Positions 1-11,768 are shown, counted from the first letter of the stretch. The stretch is 64,000 nucleotides of DNA from Symbiodinium natans (GCA_905221605.1 CAJNDS010001646.1:35001-99000), one strand, 5' to 3'. A program made the numbers and translations. The notes: a model not told the origin generated them from the letters alone.

Positions 1-310
1 TATGGATTCGGTACGGTTTACGGTTTTTTTGGGCTACCCCCCCCCCCCCCCAAAACCCAACAAAACCCAACATTATGTTGGAAAAACGTTGGGTTCAGAG
101 TACGCTTTTTTGTGTTCTGCTCAGGTCACCTATTCTTTGGTGCACAAGACTCTGCACAGGGCTCGGGAAGGTTCCCCTGAACTCCGAAAATCCAGCCGCT
201 TTGATCGTATTCCCCGATCCCAATAGAACACCAACACCTCGCTTTTGCACGCAAAAAACCAGAAAAAAACTATAAGGACAGAAATTTCTGTCCGCCAGGA
301 TTAACAGGTA
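1..310. other. No gene seen
   Basis: This stretch holds a short poly-C run near 41-51. Its open frames have no recognisable protein character. I see no gene, RNA or element here. Confidence 0.5.
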
Positions 311-357
311 GGGTTTAGGGTTTAGGGTTTAGGGCTTAGGGTTTAGGGTTTAGGGTC
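311..357 (+). repeat. Interstitial TTTAGGG array
   Basis: About six copies of TTTAGGG (one variant CTTAGGG) run directly into the microsatellite that follows. TTTAGGG is the telomere unit reported for dinoflagellates and plants. Here it is internal and short, and similar arrays occur throughout the window, so it does not mark a chromosome end. Confidence 0.9.
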
Positions 358-621
358 ACACAGACACACAGAGACACACAGAGACACACAGAGACACACA
401 GAGACACACACACAGAGACACACAGAGACACACAGAGACACACAGAGACACACAGAGACACCAGACACACAGAGACACACAGAGACCACAGACACACAGA
501 GACACACAGAGACACACAGACACACAGAGACACAGAGACACACAGAGACAACACACACAGAGACACACAGAGACACACAGAGACACACAGAGACACACAG
601 AGAGACACACAGAGACACACA

Positions 622-708
<87 letters not shown>
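358..708. repeat. ACACAGAG-type and (AC)n microsatellite
   Basis: Degenerate ACACAGAG units fill about 358-620 and grade into a nearly pure (AC)n run to 708. The long cysteine/valine-rich open frames on the minus strand here are translations of the repeat, not genes. Confidence 0.95.
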
Positions 709-710
<2 letters not shown>

Positions 711-941
711 GAGAGTGGTAATCGTACATTCTGCGGTGCCATCTGAGGTCAGAAGGGATCCCTGGATATGCGAGGTACGTTGGTGGCAGCGTGAGTGTAG
801 AGAGCACGGCACACAGTCAGTGCCCTAAACCTTAAACCCTAAACCCCAAACCCAAAACTCCAAGAACTCCAAAACCACCGGTCGCCAGAAGCACCAGCTG
901 AGTGCTGCGCAGCGCATCGTTTGACTAGCGCCTGGCACTAA

Positions 942-1027
942 TATAGGGGCCTTCATATTTGGAAGAAGGTGTTGGGGGGTTGTTATAGTATAATTAAAAG
1001 GGACCATAATGTTAGAGTCCCTTTAGT
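942..1027 (+). mobile_element. MITE-like element, family A (TATAGGGGCC), truncated
   Basis: The left end TATAGGGGCC is followed by a body (GGGGGGTTGTTATAGTATAATT, then AAAGGGACCATAA) shared with the elements at 13804, 42021, 44033, 47461, 58110 and 59462. The right terminal repeat is missing, so this copy looks truncated. Confidence 0.5.
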
Positions 1028-1249
1028 AAACCCCCCCCCCAATCTTGTTTTGGTCCCCGGGGTTTGGAGGGGTGGAAAAAAATGCGGGGTGTCAAATATG
1101 AGGATTCTGGGGGTCTGGGGTCTGGGGGTCGGTGCTTTCTCTGAAGAAATAGCCCTGAAACAGCAGTTTCTCGCAGCTCTGGAGCTGCAGCAATCTCAGA
1201 AGACAAGCAATCTCAAACGAGATCTGCTTCTCTAAAGACTGAGCCTTGG

Positions 1250-2105
1250 AGCTCTTTCAAGCCAGCTCAGCTGAAAAGTCTTCTCTGCAATGGAACTCTT
1301 AAGCCATTTTCAGTAAAATTTTCAATTCCTGGCCGGAAAAGTCTTACAAATACCACCCCATTATTATTATCACCGGACCCCCCTATATAGACTTGTTTAC
1401 ATACATCGGCCCGAAAACCTCCCGTAATGGAAAGTAGTCTTCGGCTGGGGCTCTCTGGCCCGGCGAATATTACTATTACCACCCCAATTTAAAAAGCGAC
1501 TCTCACATTAAGGAATATCAAGTATTCTTCTGGCCCCTATACTACCCTCCAAGCCCTTCATCCACGCGTCAAGCCTACCACTCTCACACAGTAGCGCAGA
1601 CTGGTGAGGGGGTGTTTGGTTTCAAGTGAGAAGAAGAGGACTCGGTGGCTGAATACGCTGAATAGTCGAATATTACATACATAAAAATGTACAACTATCA
1701 CAGAAAAAAAAAGAGTACTTTTAAGCGTCCGAAGATGATTACGGTTCCGTCGCGTCAGATTCAGCAGCCTTTAATTGCCTCCGACCTGCCTATATATATA
1801 TATATATTGAATACCGAAAACATGCGAAACACAAAACATCAGCCCCCTAAACCCTAGTGAGGATCGCGCCCCTGCTGACCCTAAACCCTAATTCTTTTTT
1901 GCCAGAGGACCCTCTTACGCGCCTCAAGCTGCCTTGCCCTCAACCCTAAACCCTCAACTCGTCGTTTTTGTCTCCTCCCGAAAGCCCCACAGCCCCAAAT
2001 TAAGAAAGACCCAATAAGGTACCCCTAATTGCCCTAAACCCTAAACCCTAAACCCAAAACCCTAAACCCAAAACCCTAATACCCTAAACCCTAAACCCTA
2101 AACCC
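1250..2105. other. Intergenic or intronic sequence, no gene seen
   Basis: The stretch contains a (TA)n run near 1794-1807, scattered CCCTAAA units (about 1845-2105) and no frame with convincing protein character. Confidence 0.4.
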
Positions 2106-2126
2106 CAAACCCCAAATGAAGCCCGC

Positions 2127-2202
2127 CTCGACCAGAGGTGCCTTCGCCCGGCCGACGGCCGCCGCCGCCAGGGCCAAAGCCGAGGCAGCGGCGCCCCCGA
2201 GC
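2127..2202 (-). CDS. Coding-like exon (Ala-rich), unrecognised gene
   Basis: On the minus strand an acceptor CCCAG|G at 2202 and a GC donor after GAG at 2127 bound a 76-nt open segment with phase 1 start. It would encode about 25 residues rich in alanine, including GAAASALALAAAAVGRAKAP. It is flanked on the plus strand by CCCTAAA on the left and TTTAGGG on the right, the same arrangement as ATP synthase exons in this window. The exon status is inferred; composition and length could also arise by chance. Confidence 0.3.
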
Positions 2203-2231
2203 CTGGGACCCCCCGAAAAAAGCGCAGATCT

Positions 2232-2345
2232 GTAGGGTTTAGGTTTAGGGTTTAGGGTTTAGGGTTTAGGGTTTAGGGTTTAGGGTTTAGGGTTTAGGGT
2301 TTGAGGTTTGAGGTTTGAGGTTTAGGGTTTAGGGTTTCGGGTTTC
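2232..2345 (+). repeat. TTTAGGG array with TTTGAGG variants
   Basis: About 15 units, mostly TTTAGGG, with a short run of TTTGAGG variants in the middle. Confidence 0.9.
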
Positions 2346-3033
2346 AGATGTGTGGTTTTGGCACCTGCAGTAGCTGGACGAGCCACAGGGTCTAGGGTTC
2401 AGGGTTTCTCAGAAGGATTCAAAACGAGTGCAGGGAATGAGGAGGGTTAGACGTCTTATACATGTGTGCCTTGAGTTTGTGGATTTGAAGGAGCGGGAAA
2501 CTGTAGGCTTATATGGTACAGGGTTGAGGGAAACTTTAGGATTGTTGAGTGCTCTCGAGGCGTTACCAAAAGCCTCAAAGAACTAACGCCAAGGATCAGG
2601 GTCTAGACCGTTTATAAGGTTGAGGGTTTAGAGGTAGAGGGCTAGGATTGATAGGTTTGTCGGGTATATAGGGTTTAGGGTTTACAGGTTTACAGCGTTT
2701 AGGGTTTATAGGGTTAATTAGGGTTTATAGGGCTAGCATTAACAGAGTTTAGGTTTTAGGGTGAGGGTTTTAAGGCAATTTTAAGGGTTCCGGGTTAGAG
2801 TTTGGTTTTGTTGCTTCCAGTTTAGGGTTTGATTCTCAATGCGTCTCTGCTTCCTCATTTAGCTCCTTGTGATCTCATATTCAGCCCCGAGCACGTCCTG
2901 GGCCCGGCACGCATCGGGGCCGTGCGTCACGCCTCGCCCACTGGCGCACAGCATCTGCCGCAGGGGATGATGGGTGCAAGGCGAGCTTTTCGGGTTTAGG
3001 GTTTAGGGATTTGGGTTTGGGCTTTTTGCTGTA

Positions 3034-3130
3034 GGCAGACACTGTGTCCGACTGCAGGGCAGCCGGTGACGACGACCACGCCGCTCTCAGCTGAGGTTTC
3101 AGCAGCACTCTCACGTAACTCCCTCAGCAG
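3034..3130 (-). CDS. Possible exon, unrecognised
   Basis: The minus strand reads through a plausible peptide beginning LLRELRESAAETSAESGVVV. No splice partner could be fixed. The plus strand is also open, so the call is weak. Confidence 0.2.
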
Positions 3131-4124
3131 CACGTTTAGGGCCAAGGAATATTTTGGCTGCCTAGCTGGGCGACACCACGGTTTAGGGGAAAACCGAGGC
3201 AGGCATGAGGTTGAAAGGCATCCAGAACATGGACCGCACCGGTGCCATGCTCAACTGGCCCTCATTTCACCGTACTGACTTGCACAATGGGGCTCAGAGA
3301 AATGTGTGTCACACCCCATGTCAACGATGCCGAGTCGTTACTGCGCCAAGCCCCAAAAACAACTTGCCGGCCCCTTTAAACTCGCACACAATCCACCGCT
3401 ACGATGCCCCGTTCCCTCTGGCACCTCGACGATGGCTTCACCGACTTCCTCGCGGCCCTGGCCAGCCTGTTGTGTCACTGGATCAGTGCAGTGCTTTGCG
3501 AGAATGGCGTCTGCGAGGGTGCCCCACTCTGGGGGGTTCAGGTTTTTTTTGTAGGAAGGGAATACTGAAGGATGTAGAAACCTGAAGAATGGGCTTGGAG
3601 TTTGGAGGGGATGCGAATTGCGAACAGGACATGTATATATAGATATGTGAATACATATCAAACTCAAAAACCCGCATGCCCGAAGCTCACGTCATCGCTT
3701 GACCAGCTCGCCACGTGCTATGGCCACCTAGTCACTAGTCTGGCATTTGCGGTGCAGGCATCTATACTCCCCGAAGAACGTCCATAAAAAAATGCGATCA
3801 ATATTTCCTTGGGATTTAAAGAAAAATGAAATAGAAATAATTCTTAAGGGGGCTGTAGGCCCATAGGCACAGCAGACAAACTCGGGGCAGCTTCGGAGGT
3901 TTCCTTGCAAGGTTTCTGTGGGGCCGGCCTCACAGGCAGCCAGTGCAAAGTGTGCCGCTGCATCCGCGGAGTCGCCTGGAGAAGGGGAATTCGGAGTTCG
4001 GGGTTTCGGATTGTGGGGTGTTCGGGGAGTCTAGTATGGAAACGTGAATGCTGAAAGTGCCGATCGGATGATCGGATGTGGAAGAAGATGGAAGGCAGTA
4101 TGATGGGTTAGTGCTACGATTGTT

Positions 4125-4262
4125 GTTCCAGAACATGGAACTTCTGTAATCCACATCCATCTCGTGTGCCAAGAGATCCAGATATACAGTAGCATAGCGT
4201 TCGGTCTGCGCGTCTGCAGGGTCCGCTCCCCAATACATACGCCAAGATGAGTGCAAGATGAT
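4125..4262 (-). CDS. Coding-like exon, unrecognised gene
   Basis: The minus strand encodes a stretch with good protein character and few low-complexity residues, including MYWGADPADAQTERYATVYL and then DLLAHEMDVDYRSSMFW. No family is recognised and the splice sites are not fixed. Confidence 0.35.
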
Positions 4263-4523
4263 CAAGCCCCTAATGCTAAAGTCCGGCAGTTGGGGGGCCC
4301 GAGACTTGGATGGTGGAAAGGCCCGGGAGAATGACAACTTTCGGGCACATGCGTGCTGGAAGACAAGCACGTGCAAAGACCCGGAACCTGCCCCCAAAAC
4401 CCAAGCCCAAGCATCACCGACGCCTGACAGCGCCTGTGTCTGTAGCTTCTCTCCAGCAAGCTTAAAGACACCGGCCTGCCAAGCTTCCCAGAAAACCCGA
4501 TACCCCGTCAAAGAGGATGTTTA

Positions 4524-4528
<5 letters not shown>

Positions 4529-4558
<30 letters not shown>
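4529..4558. repeat. (TC)n microsatellite
   Basis: About 15 uninterrupted TC units. Confidence 0.95.
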
Positions 4559-4559
<1 letters not shown>

Positions 4560-5039
4560 GCATATGTAAATGACATTAAATGCCCTGGGCTTCCCTTTTT
4601 TTGGTTCCATTCAAACTACGAAAGGCGCTAGGCACGAGGAGTGCATGTTTCGGAGGGTACAGTAGCTATAACTTGGGCGTTTTGTGCCCTACTTTCTTGC
4701 CACCCGTCTAGCCTAGGGTTCAGGGCTTGTGGAGTTTTGGGTTTAGGGTGTTTTGGGTTTAGGGTTTGGGGTTTAGGGTGAGTAGTAGAGTCGCTAATAA
4801 AGTGATATCCGGACATGGCCCAGTCCAAGCAGTCCCTCCAGAAACCGGAGAGATCTCAGGCCTCCGGTGGCATCAGGGAACCAGCAAGAACCTGGTTCGG
4901 GTTTAGGGTTTAGGGTTTCGGGTTTAGGGAAACAGGTTCGGCTATTTGAGGCTCCCTATCAAGATGCCGGTGGAATGGGCCTTCGGCCCGTGGCCTCTGC
5001 TAGCGTACGTATGATAAGGAATCTGGGACGATTCTCACA

Positions 5040-5129
5040 CCAGGATGGGCTATTAGGCCTGACAATCCCCAGAATGAACCCTAGAAAGGGCCTTTTAAGG
5101 GATATATAGGGTATAAAAGCCCATCCTGG
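5040..5129. mobile_element. MITE-like element, family H (CCAGGATGGGCT)
   Basis: This 90-bp element has near-perfect 12-bp terminal inverted repeats (CCAGGATGGGCT on the left, AGCCCATCCTGG on the right). Its reverse complement aligns through most of its length with 13377-13463, so two copies of the family exist in the window. No coding capacity. Confidence 0.7.
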
Positions 5130-5720
5130 TATGTGGAGAAGGCAAATTTGAATGATTACACGGCGGCTCTGCTTGGCCCGCGGCGTGACACAGCCGGCAA
5201 AGATCTCGGAGCTCCAATCCTGCTAGACAGATACAAACGCAAGCAAAGGGGCTTTATGAGGAATGCCTCCCCTACATTCTCCCAGACACTCTTCCAAGAT
5301 GTTTATCTAGAATCTTAGCAGCTCAGCAAAGTAGGCCATGGCAGGCCACGACTGCTTCCAATCTTTGAATCTTCGGTATCCGCAGAGTTGAGGCTTAAGG
5401 CCCGTAGGGTTTAGGGTTTAGGGTTTAGGCTTAGGGTTTAGGGTTTAGGGTTTAGGGTTTAGGGTTGCAACCCTGTCCGGGACTCAACGCAGCATCCGGA
5501 AGACGCATCGATTACATTGCCGCCTTGACAAGCAAGTGTGGAGGAAGCGGACCTTAACCTTGCACAACTAAGCCGAAGCCATAAGCCCTAAAGCCTACCC
5601 TCAGCAAGTTTCCCTGTGGTTAAGGGGATAGGGTCTAGGGTTTAGGGTTTAGGGTTTAGGGTTTAATTAGGGTGTTTAGGGTTTAGGGTTTAAGGATCAG
5701 CAAGGCGCGGGGGGCCTGCC

Positions 5721-5749
5721 ACCAAAACGTCTGGCTTGATCTTGACCAC
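5721..5749 (-). CDS. Possible micro-exon
   Basis: After an acceptor GTGCAG|G, the minus strand encodes VVKIKPDVLV before a GT donor (GTGGCA). The size matches the 30-nt exons of the ATP synthase gene in this window. The call is weak without a transcript. Confidence 0.2.
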
Positions 5750-5921
5750 CTGCACCCCAAGGGGGAAGGAAATTGGGCCCCAAGGCCTACATATTTTGCG
5801 AAGTGACCACGCTCGCCGCTCCCTAAACCCTAAACCCTAAACCCTGAACCCTAAACCTCTTCAAAACCTGAACCCAGAACCGCAGACCGCGATTCTCGGA
5901 AAGGGATCGAGGGGGAGGTAC

Positions 5922-6043
5922 CTTGTGCATGTGGACTCCCTTGCAAATGACACATGCAAACTGGACCACATAAGGCGGATATCTGCCCTAAACCTTCAAC
6001 TCCGCCACCGGCAAGCCCTTTGCGGAGAGGACATCAGGCTGCC
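5922..6043 (-). CDS. Two coding-like islands, unrecognised gene
   Basis: Segment 5994-6043 (acceptor CGCAG|GG, ending AAG|GTTTAGGG) reads QPDVLSAKGLPVAELK. Segment 5922-5982 (after GGGCAG, ending AAG|GTACC) reads YPPYVVQFACVICKGVHMHK, with a CxxC pair. Both are minus strand and protein-like. Only 11 bases separate them and the phases do not fit simply, so they may belong to alternative models, or one may be spurious. Confidence 0.3.
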
Positions 6044-6194
6044 CTGCGATCCTAAACCCTAAACCCTAAACCCTAAACCCTAAACGCGATCCTACGGTGC
6101 ATTCTCACTTCGACGCATGGGCACATCGGGGCTCGTCTTTGAAGCCTTTCAGCTTGGGGGGAGGGTCAGGTTGGCCTAAACATTCTACCTGTGC

Positions 6195-6355
6195 AACCAT
6201 GAAAAGCTACTTAAAGGTTCACGAGTAGTTAGTTGAAAGTAGTGTTACAAGTACCCTACAGAAGGATGTAACCAGTTATAGTCATGCAGTTCTAGTTACC
6301 CTACTTAACCCCCCCCCCCCCCCCCCCCCCCAGCAACCTCCAAGTAGAGCAGTAG
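6195..6355. mobile_element. MITE-like element, family D, with long poly-C
   Basis: It contains GAGTAGTTAG and GTTACAAGTACCCTA motifs and ends in AACCTCCAAGTAG, as in other family D copies. A run of more than 20 C near 6309-6331 interrupts it. Confidence 0.45.
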
Positions 6356-6558
6356 CCCCCCACATTCATGCTCCTCTCGCGTGTGCTTCAAGTGCACATG
6401 CACATGGGCCCACCCCTGACTACAAGAGAAGCAACACCCTCCACAGTAAACTCCAGAAAGTTGGAACATTGTTTAAGGACGATTAGAGCTGGGATTCCCG
6501 TTCGTATCCCTTAAACCCTAAACCCTAAACCCTAAACCCTAAACCCTAAACCCTACTT

Positions 6559-6955
6559 GCCCCCGAAGCCGCTGTTCATCCTTCACGGCTCGGGCGCACA
6601 AAAAAAATCGTGGGAGCCTGGCCTCCTCGTGCAGCGCCTGCTGGGCAGGGGGGGGTTTAGGGTTTAGGGTTTAGGGTTTAGGGTTTAGGGTTTAGGGTTT
6701 AGGGTTTAGGGTTTAGGGTTTATTCATGCCTATCAAGGACTGTTAGCATAGGGGGGAAACATCCCAACTTGCCAACCTCTTCCCAAACAAAAAACCCTAC
6801 ACCCTACACCCTAAACCCTAAACCCTAAACCCTAAACCCTAAACCCTAAACCCTAAACCCTAAACCCAAACAAACTGTACAGTCAGAAACAAGCAGCCCC
6901 TTCCAGGCCTCGACCTCATCCCTTCGCTTCTGAAGCTCGGCCCTACCACCGGCCT
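6559..6955 (-). CDS. Two coding-like islands between convergent repeat arrays
   Basis: Island 6559-6645 (after CAGCAG|GCGCTG) reads ALHEEARLPRFFLCARAVKD. Island about 6884-6955 (after GGAG|GCC) reads AGGRAELQKRRDEVEAWKGL, a charged coiled-coil-like segment. Each island is flanked on the plus strand by CCCTAAA on the left and TTTAGGG on the right, as for ATP synthase exons. The gene is unrecognised and the exact splice sites are uncertain. Confidence 0.35.
6651..6866. repeat. TTTAGGG array facing a CCCTAAA array
   Basis: TTTAGGG units (6655-6721) and CCCTAAA units (about 6791-6866) are separated by about 70 bp containing half of a family L element (GGACTGTTAGCATA...AACATCCCAAC). Confidence 0.85.
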
Positions 6956-7267
6956 CCGGGGCTTGCAGGGTTTAGGGTTTTTTGGCACCCGCAGGGTTTA
7001 GGGTTTAGGGTTTAGGGTTTGGGGTTTGGGGTTTAGGGTTTAGGGTTTAGGGTGTGGGGTTTAGGGTTTGGGGTTTAGGGCTTCGGGGATGAAACCCGGC
7101 AATCATCAACTGCAAAGCCGAGCAAGAACTTACCGAAAGAGTCGTCATCTCACATTGGGGTTCAGGAGTGTGGGGTTGGGAGTTTGCAGACCTGGGCGAA
7201 CCCATCGCAAGGATGCATAGAACAAATCTTAAGTCGTGGGTTTAGAACCCGAAAACGCATCAGATGT

Positions 7268-7370
7268 CTCAACATGTATCAAGCCTGGGACAGTAAGGAC
7301 GCCCTTTGCGCGATGCTCGCAAGGACGGCCTGCCGCTGAGTTTGCAGGAACAGCAGGCTAGAACGATAGC
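7268..7370 (-). CDS. Possible terminal exon, unrecognised
   Basis: The minus strand reads LLFLQTQRQAVLASIAQRAS and on to a TGA near 7279, a helical, leucine-rich C-terminus. The upstream junction is unclear because a family K element adjoins it. Confidence 0.3.
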
Positions 7371-7457
7371 ACGTCGACCAGCTACTACTTGCCCTGCTGT
7401 ATCGGGATTTTGCTACTGGGTTTGAAGTCTGCTTAGCCAGTCCTCCCGACCCCTGGC

Positions 7458-7566
7458 CTACTATTTGCCTAAGCACCGACCAAAAAACTAGTAAAAAAAA
7501 GACCTTACAAGGGTAATATGGGGATTACTACCTCTTTTTGGGGGCGGGCTTCTTGAGCAAATAGTG
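7458..7566. mobile_element. MITE-like element, family K (CTACTATTTGCCTAAG)
   Basis: The left end CTACTATTTGCCTAAG pairs with the right end CTTGAGCAAATAGTG. The body contains CTTACAAGGGTAATATGGGGATTA, shared in part with 14580-14697 and 59649-59762. Confidence 0.55.
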
Positions 7567-7680
7567 TGGCTGTAGCACCCCCGGGACGGACACATAAAGA
7601 GTCGCACACGCGTGACAGCGAAGACCCCTGTAGGAAGCCCGCCCAAAAAACACGGACACAGATATAATGGGATACCCAAA

Positions 7681-7811
7681 AGCCTGTTTGCACAAGAACC
7701 TCCTTCCCCCCCCCAAAAAAAAAACAAAAGAAAAGATCTTCCTTCTACATAAGGGCAATACAGGGACTGTTCTGTTTATATCTTTGGGGCTTCTTGGGGG
7801 CAAATAGTAGA
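7681..7811. mobile_element. MITE-like element, family K, second copy
   Basis: Left end AGCCTGTTTGCACAAGAACC and right end GGGGGCAAATAGTAG resemble the 7458 element. The body has CATAAGGGCAATACAGGGAC, matching the family's conserved core. Confidence 0.45.
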
Positions 7812-8519
7812 AACCCTACCCGACTTGGCCTTTGAGGCGAACTGCCGGCATGGCCAAGGTGAACCTTGTCGAGGATCAGGAGGGAGGGACTCCAAGGGCC
7901 GCGGGAACAAAGCTGTTCAGTCTGTAAGTTAGCAGCTACATCTCCTCCCAACCTCGCCCAAGCTAGCGCACATGCCTTGCGCGACTCAGCATGTCGGACA
8001 GACAGGGCGCAGGAGTTTAGGGAGGTTGGATTAGGGTTTAGGGTTTAGGGTTTCGGGTTTCGGGTTTAGGGTTCAAGGTGCCCTGGTTCAGAGTGTGAGA
8101 TCGCAGAGTTCCACCTAGGACATCAGGTGAAGGAAGCCTGGAATCATCAACCCTGGCCCTGATCCCCCACACCAAAAACAACTCCCACAACCTCGACCCG
8201 GTTTAGGGTTTAGGGTTTAGGGTTTAGGGTTTAGGGTTTAGGGTTAGGGTTAGGGTTTAGGGCAATGTCAAGATCGATGTCTGGAGGGCCCCCGCGGCCA
8301 CAAACAGTCCAGCGCGGCGCGCGGCATCTTAAGCGCTGCATGCTGTGGAGTGCTTGGACGGGCTTCGGGCGTCACATCATCCATGCACGCATGTGGGTAT
8401 GTGTGTATGCATGTACGTACAGCACGCATGTGTGCATGTGTGCAAGTGTATTTGTTGTCAAAACATGCCTAATTCCATCTTACGTGCGTGTGGGTGTGTG
8501 TGTGTGTGTGCGCATTTGC

Positions 8520-11500
8520 TCATGGTGAGCTGACTTCTGCGATGCACTCGCATTGGAGGCCATTCCATGGATCTCTTCTAACCAGGAAGCTGCTCTGGGC
8601 TTGGCGTCCTAAGCGCTGTCCAAGACATTGGCTCATGAAGCACATGACGCCGCCGTTCAACCCCAAACCCTAAACACCCTGAACCTTTTTCAGGGCTCAG
8701 CTTGGTGAGTTCGGCACTTCCCAAATCATCTACTGCTTCCAAGCACTGGGGCATCCCACGAAAGTTCCTGGAGCCTGCTTCCAGAGCGGCAACTGCGAAG
8801 TGATAAGCCAGCACATTTGCCATTGCGCTCTGTTGGAGCTCCTGTACCAAACCTAGGCTGTCCCTTTAAAAAAGATTCTAGTAAAGAAAACATGAAAACC
8901 CTAAACACTAAACCCTAAACCCTAAATAAAGCCTAAACAAACCCTAAACCCCGAACCCTAAACCGTAAACCCTAAGCTGTAGAATTAGGCCCACCTAGGG
9001 ACTGTAGGCCTGGCTTGCCGCGGTGGCTTTGGCACAGGCGCTGAGGGCGGAGGTCGACGCGATAGTATTGGCTTCCACTCGCCTGCCCTGCGCTTCCTGG
9101 AGCAAGTGCTGTGCTTTCTGCCACACTCCTCTTCCTAGGTTCTGCAAGCAAGAAAAGGGAACACAATCTGATGTCATGGGTGTTAAAACAGGAACCAAAC
9201 CCTCAAAACTAACCAAAGTACCACTCAAGGTCCTAGTCTCTTTCACAAGCACTGATTGAGGAGCTGTAGCTAATCAGGTTTGGCTTGATGTCCTTCTGGC
9301 CCAGTTCACGCAGCAAAGATTGTGCATGCTGCCACGCCCCTTGCCTCTCACAAGCGCCAATGGCTGCATTGTATGATATCACGTCTGGCTGTACCTCACT
9401 ACACAGTTCCAGCAGAAGCTGGTGCGCCTGCTGCCACTTACCACCCTTCTCGCATGCACTGATTGCTGAGTTGTAGGCAACCAAGCTGCGCTCGACCCGA
9501 CGACCATGGAGCTCCCGGAGTAGCCACTTGGCTTTCTGCCACTGACGACTTTTCTCGAGGATGCTCAGGAGGATGTTGTATGTTACAGCATCAGCCTGCA
9601 TGGACCTTGCCTCGAGCTCCTCAAGAAGCACCAGCGCCATCTGCCAGCGGCCTCCCCGCTCGTAAGCGCGGAGTGCCGAGTTGTAGGAGATCACCTGAGA
9701 TGACGAACCCAGTCCTACAAGCACCCTTGCGCCCTACAAGCGTCAGAAAGTAAAGTGCGATTACTGTAGCTTCACGTCGCACTTCGATGCTGCGACTGTA
9801 GTGTATATGTGTAAACGAAGTACAGTCGGTGACAAGACGAACCACTGGCATTCACTTACCCCTCGCCGCTGACGTGCCATCACGTCAGGCACGAGCCCAG
9901 CACACTTTGGGCACTGCTACTCCAATACCACCTTGTCACCGCAAGTCTAGCAGCAGCATGCATCCGTCAGCATGCAGAGAGCCACCAGATGATCCACAAC
10001 ATCCGGCAGTTTAAAACAAACCTAAAAGCATGACAAAACACTTGGCTGAATTGAACGAACCACGTTTGCTCGCACAGCCTTCTGCTGCATCTCTTGAAGC
10101 AGTCGCTCCCCCCGCAAGGACTGACCTGCGCGTTGACAAGCACTGATCGCGGCATTGTAGGCAAACACATTGGCTTCCAAGTGCTCCTGTGTGAAGCAGG
10201 GAGGGAACCACCCTTTAAATACTCTTGGCAGACTGGCATTCAAGTAACAGCATCACGGCTTCGTGCCGCAAAGTGGATACCGCAACTGCGACCTCTGCAT
10301 GACGAGCTCAATAATCGCCTACTGTTTCCATGCATCCACGTGAACAAATTCATGGCCTTAAACCCTCTGACCACTGCTCAAACATGTGTTCTTAATTCTT
10401 AAGCCCGCCTCGTTCAGGTGCATGAAGAGTTCAAGAGCCCTCTGCCACACCCCAGCCCGGTCGCAGGCGCTGATGGCCGCGACCATGGTGAAGACGTCAG
10501 GATGAAGTTCTCGCGCAAGCACCTGCAGGGTATAAAGGTATGCAAGACATGCGCCGAATCTATGGAAAAGCGCCTTAAGGCTTATGAATCAGAAACAAGA
10601 TCAACAGCCAGCAAATCGTAAGGCGATGTCGCCAAGGGGCTTCGCGCAGGAAGCCCAAAGCCTTTTGCCACTCTCCGTCCCATGCACATGCGCTGATGGC
10701 CGTGTTGTAGGAAACGATGTTTGCTTGCAGCTTTTGTGCATCCAAGTCCTGGAGAAGGCACTGAGCCCGAGCCCAGCCGCCAGCGACTTCGTAGGCACAA
10801 AGGATGGCATTTGCTGTGATGATGTTCGCTTGGATCAACAACGCGGGAAGCTCTACGAGCAGCTGCTCCGCCCGCTGCCACTCTCGGGCGGATGACAGGA
10901 CGCTGATCACGGCATTGAATGTGATGACGTCTGGCAGCACTTGCCGGCTGGGGAGAGTCTGCAGAACAAGCAAAGCTTGTTGCCAATTTGCAACATGCTC
11001 GCATGTACAGATGGCGGCATTGAACAAGATGACAGAAGCTTGCACATCCACATCTTGTAAGTCGTCCAACAGGCTCCACGCGAGTTGCCACTTTCCCTCA
11101 CCCTTGCAAGCGCTGATCACAGAGGTGTAAGTGACTGCAGATGCCTGAACTTGGCACACTTCCATCTGGTGCAGCAGGCACACGGCAACTTGCCAATAGC
11201 CTCCGCTCTCGGCTGTGCTGATGACCGCATTGTACGTGATATGGTTTGCTTGGATGACCAACTCACGCATGTCGCAAAGTAAAGACAAGGCCAACTCCCA
11301 GTTTCCGCTTGCTTTATGCGCGCTGATAGCTGAGCTGTAGGTTATCACGTTTGGTTGCAAGTCTCTCGAGTCACAGTCCTCAAGCAACCATTGAGCACGT
11401 TGCCAGTCACCGGCAAGTGAGCAAGATGTGATTGCCGAGTTGTACGCGATCTCGTTCGCGTGAATAAGCCTCGCGCCCAGATCCTCCAGCAGTTGCAATG

Positions 11501-11768
11501 ACCACCGCCATTCGGTGCCCTGGACACAAGCATGGATGGCAGCGCTGTAGGTTATGATGTTGGCCTGTTGCTGTTGCGCATTCTCGTGCAGCAATAGAAG
11601 TGCCTTCCTCCAGTGCATGCTTTTACCACACTGGCTGATCGATGCTGTGAGCAGCTTTGCATCCATCCCGAAACCACGTCCAGGAGAAAGTCGGCAGGTG
11701 GAGAGCTGTTGGCCATGCCCTTCAGCAAGGCGCTGAGCTGATAAGAAGAAGCCCAGCAGGCTCTCCAT
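8520..11768 (-). CDS. Pentatricopeptide repeat (PPR) protein, seven exons
   Basis: Predicted exons, 5' to 3' on the minus strand: 11768-10641, 10522-10409, 10186-10064, 9694-9241, 9134-9010, 8841-8685, 8608-8520. The splice phases agree throughout and give about 729 residues ending in TGA. The protein is a run of roughly 35-residue PPR motifs with the dinoflagellate signature ITYNAVIS/ISACEKGG/WQ(K,R)A. PPR proteins of this kind bind organelle RNA in a sequence-specific way; the target here is unknown. Donors are GC (exons 1, 2, 5), GT (3, 6) and GA (4), and every acceptor is AG|G. Exon 1 stays open upstream to about 11798 (an AG|G lies there), so a further 5' exon is possible. The last two exons are less certain than the first five. 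PPR identity is firm. Confidence 0.8.

Noticed and set aside
336-812. Long cysteine/valine open frames on the minus strand
   Set aside because: They translate the ACACAGAG/(AC)n microsatellite; all three frames are open only because of the repeat.
969-1235. Plus-strand frame ending SEEIALKQQFLAALELQQSQ
   Set aside because: The end looks protein-like, but the first half is repeat-derived and overlaps a family A element. No splice partner was found.
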